Positions 17,996-27,100 of a stretch of DNA of 64,000 bases are shown here, in pieces (position 1 is the first letter of the stretch; each line of letters opens with the position of its first letter). The DNA lies in NCBI RefSeq assembly GCF_016654005.1, contig NZ_JAEPWN010000002.1:124001-188000 (forward strand), given 5' to 3'. Position numbers and translations under genes: made by a program. The stretch comes from Brevundimonas nasdae. GTDB taxonomy: Bacteria; Pseudomonadota; Alphaproteobacteria; Caulobacterales; Caulobacteraceae. The notes under the pieces were generated by a model. It searched no databases and had not been told where the DNA came from. It was given only the letters and a program-made list of their open reading frames with translations.

Positions 17996-20095
17996 ATGCT
18001 CACGGCGATGCGTCCGCAGATTCTCTTTCCCCTGTTCGCCGAGGTCTCCACCCTGAAGGGCGTGGGTCCTCGCGTCCTGCCGCTGGTGCAAAAGGTCGCG
18101 GGGCCCTTGGTGCGTGACCTTGCCTTCCTGAGCCCCTCTGGCGTCATCGTGCGCCGTCCGATGCAGGCCGCGACCGCCGTCGATGGCGAGGTCGGCGTCT
18201 TCGAAGTGACCATCGACCGGATGTTCGTTCCCAGCCGCCCGGGCGCCCCCCTGAAGGTGCGGGCCAGTGACCCGACCGGCTTCGTCCACATGGTCTGGTT
18301 CGGCGGCTCGGCCCAGCATGTCGACCGCCTTTTGCCGCGCGGCGAGACACGTCTGGTCTCGGGCAAGGTCGAACGCTTCAACGGCGAGGTCCAGATCGTC
18401 CACCCCGACATCGTAACGGTGGACAAGGCGACGGACATCCCATCGTCAGAGCCGGTCTATCCCGCGACACAGGGCCTGACCTCCCGCCAGCTGCGCAAAC
18501 TGGTTCAGACCGCCCTGCCCGCCGCCCCCGACCTGCCGGAATGGCAGGACGCCGCCTGGCTGAAGAAGCAGAACTGGCTGGGCTGGCGCGCCGCGCTTGA
18601 CGCCCTTCATGCGCCGACTGGCGAACTGGACCTGACGCCCGACGCGCCGGTGCGCCAACGTCTGGCCTATGACGAGTTTCTGGCTCACCAACTGGCCCTG
18701 GCCCGCCGCCGTCGTGCGCGTGCAATCAAACTGGCCCCGGTCATCGCACCGGGCGCAGCGTCCGAGCATCTGCTTCAGGCCCTGCCCTTCCAACTGACCA
18801 ATGCTCAGGCCCAGGCGGTCGCCGAAATCCGCCGCGATCTGGCGTCCGGCCAGCAGATGGGGCGGCTGCTGCAGGGCGATGTCGGCTCGGGCAAGACCGC
18901 CGTCGCCGCGCTCGCCCTGGTCGATGCGGCCTCCAGCGGCTTCCAGTCCGCCCTGATGGCCCCGACCGAAATCCTCGCGCGCCAGCACTATGAAAAACTC
19001 GGCCCGATGCTGGCGGCGGCTGGCGTCACCGCCGTGCTGCTGACCGGGCGCGACACCAATGGCCAAAGGCGCGAGAAGCTGGCGGCCCTGGTCTCGGGTC
19101 AGGCCCAGATCGCCATCGGCACCCACGCCCTGTTCCAGGACGCCGTTCGTTTCGACCGGCTGGCCCTGGCCGTCATCGACGAACAGCACCGTTTCGGCGT
19201 CAACGAACGCCAGCGGCTTCAGGCCAAGGGCGACCCCCGCATCGGCGCCGTCCACCTGCTGACCATGTCGGCGACCCCCATCCCGCGCACGCTGGAGCTG
19301 ACCCAGTACGGCGAACTGGAGGTCAGCCGCCTGACCGAGAAACCGCCCGGCCGCACGCCCGTCACGACCGCCGTCCTGCCGCTTGCCCGCATCGGCGAAG
19401 TCGCCGCCCGGCTGAAGACCGCCGTCGAAAGCGGCGCGCAGGCCTATTGGATCTGTCCGCTGGTCGCCGAATCCGAAGCCATCGACCTGGCCGCCGCCGT
19501 TGACCGCGCCGATGATCTGCGTCGCCTCTTGAACGTCGAGGTCGGACTGGCCCACGGCCAGATGCCCGGCGCCGAGCGCGAGGCCGTCATGGCCGACTTT
19601 GCGGACGGGCGCATCCCCGTGCTGGTCGCCACAACCGTCGTGGAGGTGGGCGTGGACGTGCCCAACGCCTCGATCATGGTCATCGAACACGCCGATCGCT
19701 TCGGCCTGGCCCAGCTGCACCAGTTGCGAGGCCGCGTGGGCCGGGGCGCCAAGGCCAGTTCCTGCATCCTGCTGTACGGCGGTCAGGACGGCGCGCTCGG
19801 GGAAACGGCCAAGGAACGTCTGGAGACCCTTCGCCGCACCGAGGACGGCTTCGAGATCGCCGAGGAAGACTTCCGCCTGCGGGGCGGCGGCGATCCTCTG
19901 GGCCTGAAACAGAGCGGCTTCCCCGCCTATCGTTTCGCCGATCCGATCCGGCATCGCAGTCTGATGCTGGCCGCCGCCGACGACGCCCGCCTGATCATGA
20001 ACCGCGACCCGGACCTGACCTCAGAACGCGGCCAGGCCATTCAGGTGCTGGAAGAACTGTTCGACTGGAAGGCACACAAGGCAGGAGCGGACTGA
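17996..20095 (+). CDS. recG: ATP-dependent DNA helicase RecG
   Basis: RecG reverses stalled replication forks and processes branched DNA. The 699-residue protein has an N-terminal wedge/OB region (for example GAPLKVRASDPTGFVHMVWFGG), then helicase motifs: Walker A GDVGSGKTAVAALAL, DEQHRFGV, SATPIPRTLELTQYGELE, and the motif VI region QLHQLRGRVGRGAKASS. The RecG-specific RLRGGGDPLGLKQSGFPAYRFAD lies near the end. The start at 17996 has an alternative ATG four codons later at 18008. It ends 4 bases before the stop of the convergent dehydrogenase. Confidence 0.97.
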   Translation: MLTAMRPQILFPLFAEVSTLKGVGPRVLPLVQKVAGPLVRDLAFLSPSGVIVRRPMQAATAVDGEVGVFEVTIDRMFVPSRPGAPLKVRASDPTGFVHMVWFGGSAQHVDRLLPRGETRLVSGKVERFNGEVQIVHPDIVTVDKATDIPSSEPVYPATQGLTSRQLRKLVQTALPAAPDLPEWQDAAWLKKQNWLGWRAALDALHAPTGELDLTPDAPVRQRLAYDEFLAHQLALARRRRARAIKLAPVIAPGAASEHLLQALPFQLTNAQAQAVAEIRRDLASGQQMGRLLQGDVGSGKTAVAALALVDAASSGFQSALMAPTEILARQHYEKLGPMLAAAGVTAVLLTGRDTNGQRREKLAALVSGQAQIAIGTHALFQDAVRFDRLALAVIDEQHRFGVNERQRLQAKGDPRIGAVHLLTMSATPIPRTLELTQYGELEVSRLTEKPPGRTPVTTAVLPLARIGEVAARLKTAVESGAQAYWICPLVAESEAIDLAAAVDRADDLRRLLNVEVGLAHGQMPGAEREAVMADFADGRIPVLVATTVVEVGVDVPNASIMVIEHADRFGLAQLHQLRGRVGRGAKASSCILLYGGQDGALGETAKERLETLRRTEDGFEIAEEDFRLRGGGDPLGLKQSGFPAYRFADPIRHRSLMLAAADDARLIMNRDPDLTSERGQAIQVLEELFDWKAHKAGAD

Positions 20096-20099
20096 GGAC

Positions 20100-20966
20100 C
20101 TAGCCCTTCGTGCGGGCCTGCAAACGGGCCGCCAGGCTGGAGGTGTCCCAGCGGGCGCCGCCCATGGCCTGGACCTCGGCGTAGAACTGATCGACGAGTG
20201 CGGTCTGGCTGAGGATGGCGCCGTTCGTGCGGGCTTCGTCCAGCACCAGACCCAGATCCTTGCGCATCCAGTCGACGGCGAAGCCGAACTCGAACTCACC
20301 CTTCACCGCGGTCTTCCAGCGATTGTCCATCTGCCAGCTTTGCGCCGCGCCCTTGGACACGGCCTCATAGACGGCGTCGGTGTCCAGGCCTGCGACCTGG
20401 GCGAAATGCACCGCCTCGGCCAGACCCTGCACCACGCCGGCGATGGCGATCTGGTTGACCATCTTGGTCAGTTGACCGGAGCCCGCCGGTCCCATGTGCT
20501 TGATCGCCTTGGAATAGGTGTTCAGCGCCGGTTCTGCCCTAGCCAAGGCGTCTGCATCGCCGCCAGCCATGACGCTGAGCTGGCCGTTCTCGGCTCCAGC
20601 CTGACCGCCTGACACCGGGGCGTCGATGAACCAGCGTCCCTGCGCCTGAGCCATTTCCGCCATTTCGCGCGCCACCTTGGCCGAGGTCGTGGTGTGGTCG
20701 ACGATGACGGCGCCCGCCGCCAGATGCGGCAGGGCCTCGGTCGCGACAGCGCGCACGTCGTCGTCATTGCCGACGCACAGGATGAACAGTTCGACGCCCT
20801 GGGTCGCCTCGGCCACCGTTGGTGCGAACCGGGCACCCGTCGCCGTCGCCCAGGCCTGGGCCTTGGCCGTCGTGCGGTTGAAGCCGGTCACATCGTGCCC
20901 CGCATTGACCAGATGTCGCGCCATCGGGGCGCCCATGACGCCCAGGCCAGCGAATGCGATCTTCAT
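20100..20966 (-). CDS. 3-hydroxyisobutyrate dehydrogenase-family NAD(P) oxidoreductase
   Basis: The 288-residue protein is a beta-hydroxyacid dehydrogenase. It has the dinucleotide-binding start FAGLGVMGAPMARHLVNAGHD followed by FNRT, the substrate loop DAPVSGGQAGAENGQLSVMAGG, and the catalytic lysine in GSGQLTKMVNQIAIAG. Candidate reactions are oxidation of 3-hydroxyisobutyrate in valine breakdown or reduction of tartronate semialdehyde or succinate semialdehyde. The neighbours (recG, motB) give no pathway hint, so the substrate stays open. It ends right against recG in a convergent pair without a visible terminator. Confidence 0.88.
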   Translation of the reverse strand: MKIAFAGLGVMGAPMARHLVNAGHDVTGFNRTTAKAQAWATATGARFAPTVAEATQGVELFILCVGNDDDVRAVATEALPHLAAGAVIVDHTTTSAKVAREMAEMAQAQGRWFIDAPVSGGQAGAENGQLSVMAGGDADALARAEPALNTYSKAIKHMGPAGSGQLTKMVNQIAIAGVVQGLAEAVHFAQVAGLDTDAVYEAVSKGAAQSWQMDNRWKTAVKGEFEFGFAVDWMRKDLGLVLDEARTNGAILSQTALVDQFYAEVQAMGGARWDTSSLAARLQARTKG

Positions 20967-21094
20967 GACAGGCTCCTTTGTTCCCGCGCCCGACTAGGCC
21001 GCGTCGTCGCAGGGTTCAAGCGACAGATGAAGTGCAACGCGCGGTTAACCTTGGGCGGGTCAGAATGGGACACCAGCCGTCGAGATGCCCAGCC

Positions 21095-21994
21095 ATGCCC
21101 GCGAGTGATCGCCCGATCCTCATCAAAAAGGTCAAGAAGGTCTCCGGCGGAGGCCACCACGGCGGCGCGTGGAAGGTGGCCTACGCCGACTTCGTCACCG
21201 CCATGATGGCCTTCTTCCTCTTGATGTGGCTGATCAATGCGACCGACCCGGAGCAGAAGCGCGGCATCGCAGAGTATTTCGCCCCCGCCAACGTCTCCAC
21301 GGCCACCTCCGGCTCTGGCGGCATATTGGGCGGCACGGCGCTGGGCGACGACGGGTCCAAGAGTTCCGGCTCAATGTCCGTGATCGAGCAGCTAGCGCTT
21401 GAGGCGCCCGCCGATGCGACCAGCCCCGGCGCCAGCGCCAATCTGTCCTCCGCCAGCGACGCGGCCCTGCAGGCTGAGATCGAACGCCGCGAGGCCGCCC
21501 AGTTCGCCAGCGCCGCCGAATCTCTGCGTCAGGCCATGCAGTCGATGCCGGAACTGGCCGAACTGTCGAAACAGCTGATCGTCGATCAGACGCCTGAAGG
21601 CCTGCGCATCCAGTTGGTCGATCAGGAAGGCCGCTCGATGTTCGACAACAACTCGGGGCGGCCTAACGCCCGCGCTCAGGTGCTGCTGCGCGCCATCGCC
21701 AAGGTCATCAACCAACTGCCCAACCGCATTTCGATCACCGGCCACACCAGCGCCGCCGCCGGATCAAACCGGGCCAGCGCGCCGGGCGACTGGACCCTGT
21801 CCTCGGAACGGGCCAACGGATCGCGTCTGGTGCTGCAGAACGCCGGGGTCGACCCGGATCGCATCTATTCGGTGTCGGGCAAGGCCGGGTCCGATCCCCT
21901 CTACCCCGACGACCCGTCGCTGGCGGGCAACCGCCGCATCGCCATCGTCCTGCTGCGTGAAGCGCCGGTCCTGCCTATGGACACCTCGCTGTGA
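21095..21994 (+). CDS. motB: Flagellar motor stator protein MotB
   Basis: MotB anchors the MotA/MotB proton channel to peptidoglycan. The 299-residue protein starts MPASDRPILIKKVKKVSGGG, has a single membrane helix YADFVTAMMAFFLLMWLINA carrying the proton-binding aspartate D32, an alanine/serine-rich plug and linker, and a C-terminal OmpA-like domain (ITGHTSAAAG, then LSSERANGSRLVLQNAGVDPDRI). I chose ATG at 21095 because it begins the conserved basic N-terminus; the frame is open upstream to 20978 but that part is not MotB-like. motA is not next to it, a layout also seen in Caulobacter. Confidence 0.95.
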   Translation: MPASDRPILIKKVKKVSGGGHHGGAWKVAYADFVTAMMAFFLLMWLINATDPEQKRGIAEYFAPANVSTATSGSGGILGGTALGDDGSKSSGSMSVIEQLALEAPADATSPGASANLSSASDAALQAEIERREAAQFASAAESLRQAMQSMPELAELSKQLIVDQTPEGLRIQLVDQEGRSMFDNNSGRPNARAQVLLRAIAKVINQLPNRISITGHTSAAAGSNRASAPGDWTLSSERANGSRLVLQNAGVDPDRIYSVSGKAGSDPLYPDDPSLAGNRRIAIVLLREAPVLPMDTSL

Positions 21995-22002
21995 TCCGGT
22001 TC

Positions 22003-22029
22003 GGCTGCAGCGCGAAGCCGCTTGCAGCC
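22003..22029. terminator. Inverted repeat after motB, possible weak terminator
   Basis: GGCTGCA at 22003-22009 pairs with TGCAGCC at 22023-22029 around a 13-base loop, 9 bases after the motB stop. No T-run follows on the plus strand, so intrinsic termination is uncertain. Confidence 0.3.
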
Positions 22030-22108
22030 CGGCGCCGAATGGCGGAAAATTGTCTCCACGCGACGGACCTGTCGCAATATTGGCAAGATCGGATGCGGAC
22101 CTAAGGCC

Positions 22109-22843
22109 GTGACGCAGCACGTACCGACAAGACAGCTCCGGTTCTACATGACCTCAGTCGCGCCCTGCCCTTATCTGCCGGGCAAGACGGAGCGGAAGGT
22201 CTTCGCCAACCTGCCCTTCACCGACGGCGCCCACGTCAATGACGAACTGACGGTCGCCGGGTTCCGTCGCAGCCAGAACATCGCCTATCGCCCCGCGTGC
22301 GAGGCCTGCGACGCCTGTGTGTCGGTGCGGTTGCCCGTGGCCGATTTCACCTTCAGTCGGTCCCAGCGCAGGATTCTGGCGCGCAACAACGACCTGTCGC
22401 GCAGTCTGGTCGAGGCCGAGGCCACGACCGAGCAGTTCCAGCTTCTGCGCCGCTATCTGACCACGCGCCACCCGACCGGCGGCATGAGCGACATGGGCTG
22501 GCTGGACTATGTGGCCATGGTCGAGGACACGGCCGTCCGCACCCATCTGATCGAGTATCGCCTGCCCTCGACCGACGCCGGGCCGGGCGATCTGGTCGCG
22601 GTGACCCTGACCGACCTGCTGAACGACGGCCTGTCGATGGTTTACAGCTTCTATGACCCGACCCTGCTAAAACGCAGCCTGGGCCGGTTCGCCATTCTGG
22701 ATCACGTTCGACAGGCCGAGATCGTCGGCCTGCCGTTCGTCTATCTGGGCTATTGGGTCCAGGGCTCCGAGAAGATGGACTACAAGGCCGACTTCCGCCC
22801 GATGGAGGCGCTCAGGCCCCTGGGCTGGGAGCGCCTGCCTTAG
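22109..22843 (+). CDS. bpt: Aspartate/glutamate leucyltransferase (Bpt)
   Basis: Bpt transfers leucine from Leu-tRNA to N-terminal Asp or Glu, marking proteins for ClpAP in the N-end rule. The protein (244 residues) starts VTQHVPTRQLRFYMTSVAPCPYLPG, matching family N-termini, so I use the GTG at 22109 with TAAGG just upstream. Later motifs are YRPACEACDACVSVRLPV with paired cysteines, the GNAT-like core GLSMVYSFYDPTLLKRSLGRFAILDHV, and YLGYWVQGSEKMDYKADFRPMEAL. Arginyltransferase is the older name; the bacterial form usually uses leucine. Confidence 0.93.
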   Translation: MTQHVPTRQLRFYMTSVAPCPYLPGKTERKVFANLPFTDGAHVNDELTVAGFRRSQNIAYRPACEACDACVSVRLPVADFTFSRSQRRILARNNDLSRSLVEAEATTEQFQLLRRYLTTRHPTGGMSDMGWLDYVAMVEDTAVRTHLIEYRLPSTDAGPGDLVAVTLTDLLNDGLSMVYSFYDPTLLKRSLGRFAILDHVRQAEIVGLPFVYLGYWVQGSEKMDYKADFRPMEALRPLGWERLP

Positions 22844-22866
22844 GTTCACGACATGCGGACCAAAGC

Positions 22867-22995
22867 CGTCATTTCGGGGCGTCAGAAGGACGAACCCGGA
22901 ACCCAGGAGGCTCGCATTAGGCGTCGAATGCGACCAGCGGCGCGACCGTGGCTCTGGATTCCGGGTTCTTCGCTACGCTCAGCCCCGGAATGACG
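22867..22995. repeat. Nested palindromic intergenic repeat
   Basis: Three nested inverted repeats fold the whole segment. The outer arms are CGTCATTTCGGGGC (22867-22880) and GCCCCGGAATGACG (22982-22995), one mismatch. The middle arms are GAACCCGGAACCCAG (22892-22906) and CTGGATTCCGGGTTC (22954-22968), one mismatch. The inner arms TCGCATT (22912-22918) and AATGCGA (22927-22933) are perfect. No open frame of note is inside. Sequences of the form GTCATTCCGGGGC...GAACCCGGAATCCAG are common dispersed intergenic repeats in alphaproteobacteria. It lies between the convergent bpt and the M48 protease and could also stop transcription. Confidence 0.8.
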
Positions 22996-23040
22996 ATCCG
23001 AAAAGCGAAACAACTGAATATAGGTTTAACCTAAGAATGA

Positions 23041-24087
23041 TCACGTCGTCGGCACCGAGGTGCTGGCGCGCGACGGCGTAACCGGCACGGATGAGACCGC
23101 ACCCCACGGCCCCTCGTCCCGACCGCCTGCGAACCTGATCAGCGCCTCGATCCGCTTTTCGATGGGCGGGTGCGTGGCGAACAGGCCCGAGAACTCCGAC
23201 TTATTGGCCGTGTTGTCCAGGAACATGCCGCGCAGTTCGTCCGGCGCCTCCAGCTTGGACTGACCCGACACCTTGCGCAGGGCCGAGATCATGGCGTCCG
23301 GGTTCTTGGTCAGTTCGACCGCGCCCGCATCAGCCACATATTCACGCGTCCGCGACAGGGTCATGCGGATCACCGCCGCCAGGCCAAAGCCGATGGCCCC
23401 GACCGCCAGACCGATCAGGATCAGCGGCATGGCGTTCTTGTTGTCGCGGTCGCGCCCGCTGCGCATGTAGAACAGGCCCCGGAAGATCAGTTCCGCGATG
23501 ACGCTGATGATGCCCGCGAAGATCGAGGCGATCACCATGGTCCGCACGTCCTTGTTGATGACGTGGGTCAGTTCGTGAGCAAGGACGCATTCCAGTTCGT
23601 CGCGGTTAAGCGTCTGCATCAGACCACGCGTGACCGTAACGCTGTAGTTTCCCTCATGCAGGCCGGACGCATAGGCGTTCAGCGCCGGGCTTTCGATGAT
23701 GCGCAGCGTCGGCGTCTTCATGCCGCGCGAGATCGCCAGATTCTCCAGCAGATTATAAAGTTCCGGCTCGACGCGGCGTTCGACCGGGCGGGCGCCGGTC
23801 ATGGCGTCGATCATCATCTGGTTGCCGAAATAGGCGATGACGAACCAGATGGCGGCGGCGATGGCGGCGAAGGGAACCGTCCAGCCCAGCATGCCAGCGG
23901 CCTTTGCCAGATCCTGGCCCAGATCGCCGCCAGAGTTAGGCAACACACCGAAGCCCATCATCAGCACCTGAACGGCGAACAGGATGCCGACCAGCAGAAT
24001 CGGGAACCCGGCCAGCAGGATCACTGACCGGGTGTTGTTCTGCCAGATGTGGGTCTGCAGGCCGACGGCCTGACCGAAGACAGCCAT
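23041..24087 (-). CDS. M48-family membrane zinc metalloprotease (HtpX-like)
   Basis: The 348-residue protein has two hydrophobic segments in the first 90 residues (SVILLAGFPILLVGILFAVQVL and VPFAAIAAAIWFVIAYFG). A protease domain follows, with the zinc motif HELTH in VLAHELTHVINKD and the third ligand probably the Glu of TREYVADAGAVEL. Two more hydrophobic stretches lie between these. This resembles HtpX, which degrades damaged membrane proteins, but the N-terminus is not that of classical HtpX. It follows lemA by 6 bases; lemA next to an M48 protease is a recurrent pair. Confidence 0.88.
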   Translation of the reverse strand: MAVFGQAVGLQTHIWQNNTRSVILLAGFPILLVGILFAVQVLMMGFGVLPNSGGDLGQDLAKAAGMLGWTVPFAAIAAAIWFVIAYFGNQMMIDAMTGARPVERRVEPELYNLLENLAISRGMKTPTLRIIESPALNAYASGLHEGNYSVTVTRGLMQTLNRDELECVLAHELTHVINKDVRTMVIASIFAGIISVIAELIFRGLFYMRSGRDRDNKNAMPLILIGLAVGAIGFGLAAVIRMTLSRTREYVADAGAVELTKNPDAMISALRKVSGQSKLEAPDELRGMFLDNTANKSEFSGLFATHPPIEKRIEALIRFAGGRDEGPWGAVSSVPVTPSRASTSVPTT

Positions 24088-24093
24088 TGACGC

Positions 24094-24663
24094 TTAGAAC
24101 TTCACCGTCGGCGGGGCGGCGTTCAGGGCCGCGCGTTCGCCATCGCCCACGTCGAAGAAGGGCTTGTCCGAACCGAAGCCGAACAAACCGGCGAACAGAA
24201 CGGTCGGGAACTGGCGGCGCACGGCGTTGAACTCGCTGACCGCATTGTTGAAGAAGCGGCGGGCGGCGGCCAGCTTGTTCTCAATGTCCGACAGGTCCAT
24301 CTGCAACTGCTGGAAGTTGGTGTTGGCCTTCAGGTCCGGATAGGCCTCGGACACGGCGAACAGGCGGCCAAGGGCGCCCGTCAGCATGTTCTCGGCCTGA
24401 ACCTTGTCGTCGACGGTGCGGGCCCCGGAGGCGGCGGCGCGCGCCTGGGTGACGGCGTCCAGCGTGCCGCGCTCATGCGTGGCGTAGCCCTTCACCGTCT
24501 CGACCAGATTGGGGATCAGGTCCTGACGCTGCTTCAGCTGCACGTCGATGTCGGCGAACGACTGGTTGGCCGACTGGTCCAGCTTCACCAGGCGGTTGTA
24601 AGCGCCCACAACGGCGAACAGCACTACAGCGACGACAACGCCGATGATGATCAAGGTGATCAT
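24094..24663 (-). CDS. LemA family membrane protein
   Basis: The 189-residue protein has a single N-terminal membrane helix (MITLIIIGVVVAVVLFAVVGAYNRLV) and then a helical, coiled domain with LDQSANQSFADIDVQLKQRQDLIPNLVETVKGYA and the C-terminal FNAVRRQFPTVLFAGLFGF typical of LemA. The function of LemA is not settled. The start is well supported by GGAGGG about 8 bases upstream. It is the first gene of a two-gene unit with the M48 protease, so the pair probably works together at the inner membrane. Confidence 0.92.
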   Translation of the reverse strand: MITLIIIGVVVAVVLFAVVGAYNRLVKLDQSANQSFADIDVQLKQRQDLIPNLVETVKGYATHERGTLDAVTQARAAASGARTVDDKVQAENMLTGALGRLFAVSEAYPDLKANTNFQQLQMDLSDIENKLAAARRFFNNAVSEFNAVRRQFPTVLFAGLFGFGSDKPFFDVGDGERAALNAAPPTVKF

Positions 24664-24750
24664 TGGGTCTCCCTCCAGAATTCAATGCGGAATATGGAGA
24701 GCCGCAGCCCCCCTTCCTAGTGAAAATCGTGACAGGTCAGCTGCGACAAA

Positions 24751-26955
24751 TCATGCGCGGAACTTGCGCATGCCGCGCGGCCCCTGGCGTCCGGCCCCGG
24801 CGCGCTTGCCCAGCCAGTCCTTCCAGTCGGGCCAGTTGCGGCGACGCCCGCCGCCATCCGCCCATTCCGGCCCCGTTTCGGCGTTGAACACCGCGACGTC
24901 GGCCAGACCGCCCTGCTTGAAGTTCTGCAGTTTGACGCCCTTGCCGCGCCCCATTTCGGGCAGTTCGGCCAGGGGGAAGATCAGCGTCTTGATGTTCTCG
25001 CCGATGGTGGCGATGTGATCGCCATTCACCCGCAGCATGGCCAGAAGCTCGCCGTTCAGCACCTGTTTGCCGCCCCGCTTCTGGGCCAGGGTGTCGTCTT
25101 CCGGCGCGATGAAGCCGTAACCGGCCTTTGACGCGATCAGCAGCTTTCCGCCCGGCTGGTGCGCCAGCAGATTGATGATCTGGGCGCTTTCATCCAGGTC
25201 GATCATCAGGCGCAAGGGTTCGCCGTGCCCGCGCCCGGACGCCAGCTTGTCCGCACCGATGGTGAAGATCCGTCCGTCCGACGCCCCGACCAGCAGTTTG
25301 TCAGTCGTATAGGCCGGGACCAGATAGGCCAGTTGGTCGCCTTCCTTGAACTTCAGCTCCGACGGGTCCTCGACCTTGCCCTTGGCGGCGCGGATCCAGC
25401 CGCGTTCCGACAAGATGACGGTGATGGCTTCGCGCGGAATGAAGGCCTCGGGCGCGACGAAGGCCGAGGCATCCACGGCGTCGGCGATGGTGGTCCGGCG
25501 CGGCGAGATCAGGGCCTTGCGAACGGCTTCCAGTTCCTTGGAGATCGCCTTCCATTGCTTGCCTTCCGACGACGTCAGCGCCTTCAGGTTGGCAAGTTCT
25601 TCAGACAGCTCCTTGAATTCCTTCTCGATCGTCATCTCTTCCAGACGCGCCAACTGACGCAGCCGGGTGTCGAGGATGAAGTCGGCCTGAACTTCCGTCA
25701 GTCCGAACCGGGCGATCAGGACGGCCTTGGGCTGCTCCTCCTCGCGGACGATGCGGATGACCTCGTCCAGATTCAGGAAGACGATCCGCAGCCCTTCCAA
25801 CAGGTGCAGCCGCTTCTCGACCCGCGCGATTCGCCATTCCGACCGGCGGTTCAGCACTTCGCGACGGTGATCCAGGAAGGCCCGCAGGCAATCCTTCAGG
25901 CCCATGACACGGGGCGTGCCGCTGGCGTCCAGCACGTTCATGTTGATCGGGAAGCGAACCTCCAGATCAGACAGTTTGAACAGGCTTTCCATCAGCATTT
26001 CAGGCTCGATGGTCCGGTTCTTGGGCTCCAGGATCAGGCGGATGTCTTCCGCCGACTCATCGCGCACATCGCCCAGCAGGGGCGCCTTCTTGTTCTCGAT
26101 CAGGTCCGCCAGCGCCTCGATCAGGCGCGACTTCTGCACCTGATACGGCATCTCGGTGATGATGATCTGATAGGCGCCGCGATCAAGCTTCTCCTCAACC
26201 CATTTGGCGCGCAGGCGCACCCCGCCCCGGCCCGTCTCATAGGCGTCCAGGATCGAGGCCGCGCCCTCGACCGACACGCCGCCCGTGGGGAAGTCCGGCC
26301 CCGGCACGATCTGCACCAGTTCCGCCGTCGTCGCCTCGGGCCGTTCCAGCAGCAACTGGCAGGCGTCGATCAGTTCGCCGACATTGTGCGGCGGGATCGA
26401 GGTGGCCATGCCGACCGCGATTCCGGACGAACCATTGGCCAGCAGGTTCGGGAACCCGGCGGGCAGGACGATCGGCTCTTCATCCTGATCGTCATAGGTG
26501 GGGCGGAAATCGACGGCGTCCTGATCGATGCCTTCCAGCAGCAGCACGGCGGCGGGCGTCAGCTTGCACTCGGTGTAGCGCATGGCTGCGGCGCTATCGC
26601 CGTCGATGTTGCCGAAGTTTCCCTGACCGTCGACCAGCGGATAGCGCTGGGCGAAGTCCTGGGCCAGGCGGACCAGGGCCTCATAGATCGAGGCGTCGCC
26701 GTGCGGGTGATAACCACCCATGACTTCACCGACGACCTTGGCGCATTTGCGCGCCGCAGCCTGCGGGTTCAGCCGCATCTGATGCATCGCGTACAGGATG
26801 CGCCGGTGCACGGGCTTGAACCCGTCGCGCACGTCAGGCAGCGCGCGGTTGGTGATGGTCGACAGGGCGTAGGCCAGATAGCGGCGGCTAAGCGCCGTCT
26901 CCATCGGCTCGTCGATGATGCGGCCGCCTTCCGGCGGCGGGGCGTGGATCGTCAT
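24751..26955 (-). CDS. parC: DNA topoisomerase IV subunit A
   Basis: ParC is the breakage-reunion subunit that decatenates daughter chromosomes. The 734-residue protein starts with the conserved [34 protein letters not shown] and has the DNA-cutting tyrosine Y127 in [11 protein letters not shown]. The GyrA-box is not seen, and the C-terminal region (beta-propeller blades such as [20 protein letters not shown]) is shorter than in GyrA, so ParC is preferred over GyrA. ParE is not in the window. It is divergent from the DipZ-like gene across 145 bases. Confidence 0.94.
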   Translation of the reverse strand: MTIHAPPPEGGRIIDEPMETALSRRYLAYALSTITNRALPDVRDGFKPVHRRILYAMHQMRLNPQAAARKCAKVVGEVMGGYHPHGDASIYEALVRLAQDFAQRYPLVDGQGNFGNIDGDSAAAMRYTECKLTPAAVLLLEGIDQDAVDFRPTYDDQDEEPIVLPAGFPNLLANGSSGIAVGMATSIPPHNVGELIDACQLLLERPEATTAELVQIVPGPDFPTGGVSVEGAASILDAYETGRGGVRLRAKWVEEKLDRGAYQIIITEMPYQVQKSRLIEALADLIENKKAPLLGDVRDESAEDIRLILEPKNRTIEPEMLMESLFKLSDLEVRFPINMNVLDASGTPRVMGLKDCLRAFLDHRREVLNRRSEWRIARVEKRLHLLEGLRIVFLNLDEVIRIVREEEQPKAVLIARFGLTEVQADFILDTRLRQLARLEEMTIEKEFKELSEELANLKALTSSEGKQWKAISKELEAVRKALISPRRTTIADAVDASAFVAPEAFIPREAITVILSERGWIRAAKGKVEDPSELKFKEGDQLAYLVPAYTTDKLLVGASDGRIFTIGADKLASGRGHGEPLRLMIDLDESAQIINLLAHQPGGKLLIASKAGYGFIAPEDDTLAQKRGGKQVLNGELLAMLRVNGDHIATIGENIKTLIFPLAELPEMGRGKGVKLQNFKQGGLADVAVFNAETGPEWADGGGRRRNWPDWKDWLGKRAGAGRQGPRGMRKFRA

Positions 26956-27100
26956 GGCACTGCGAATCGGGGATCGGAAGCCGGAAGTCTAGCCCGTCCG
27001 TCCCCTGTTCGCGCTTCTATCTGGGAATAAGCGCGCCCAAGAGTAACCAAATGGCTCCGGCGTTCGTATCTGAGGGGTCACATCGCATCAGGCGGCCCCA

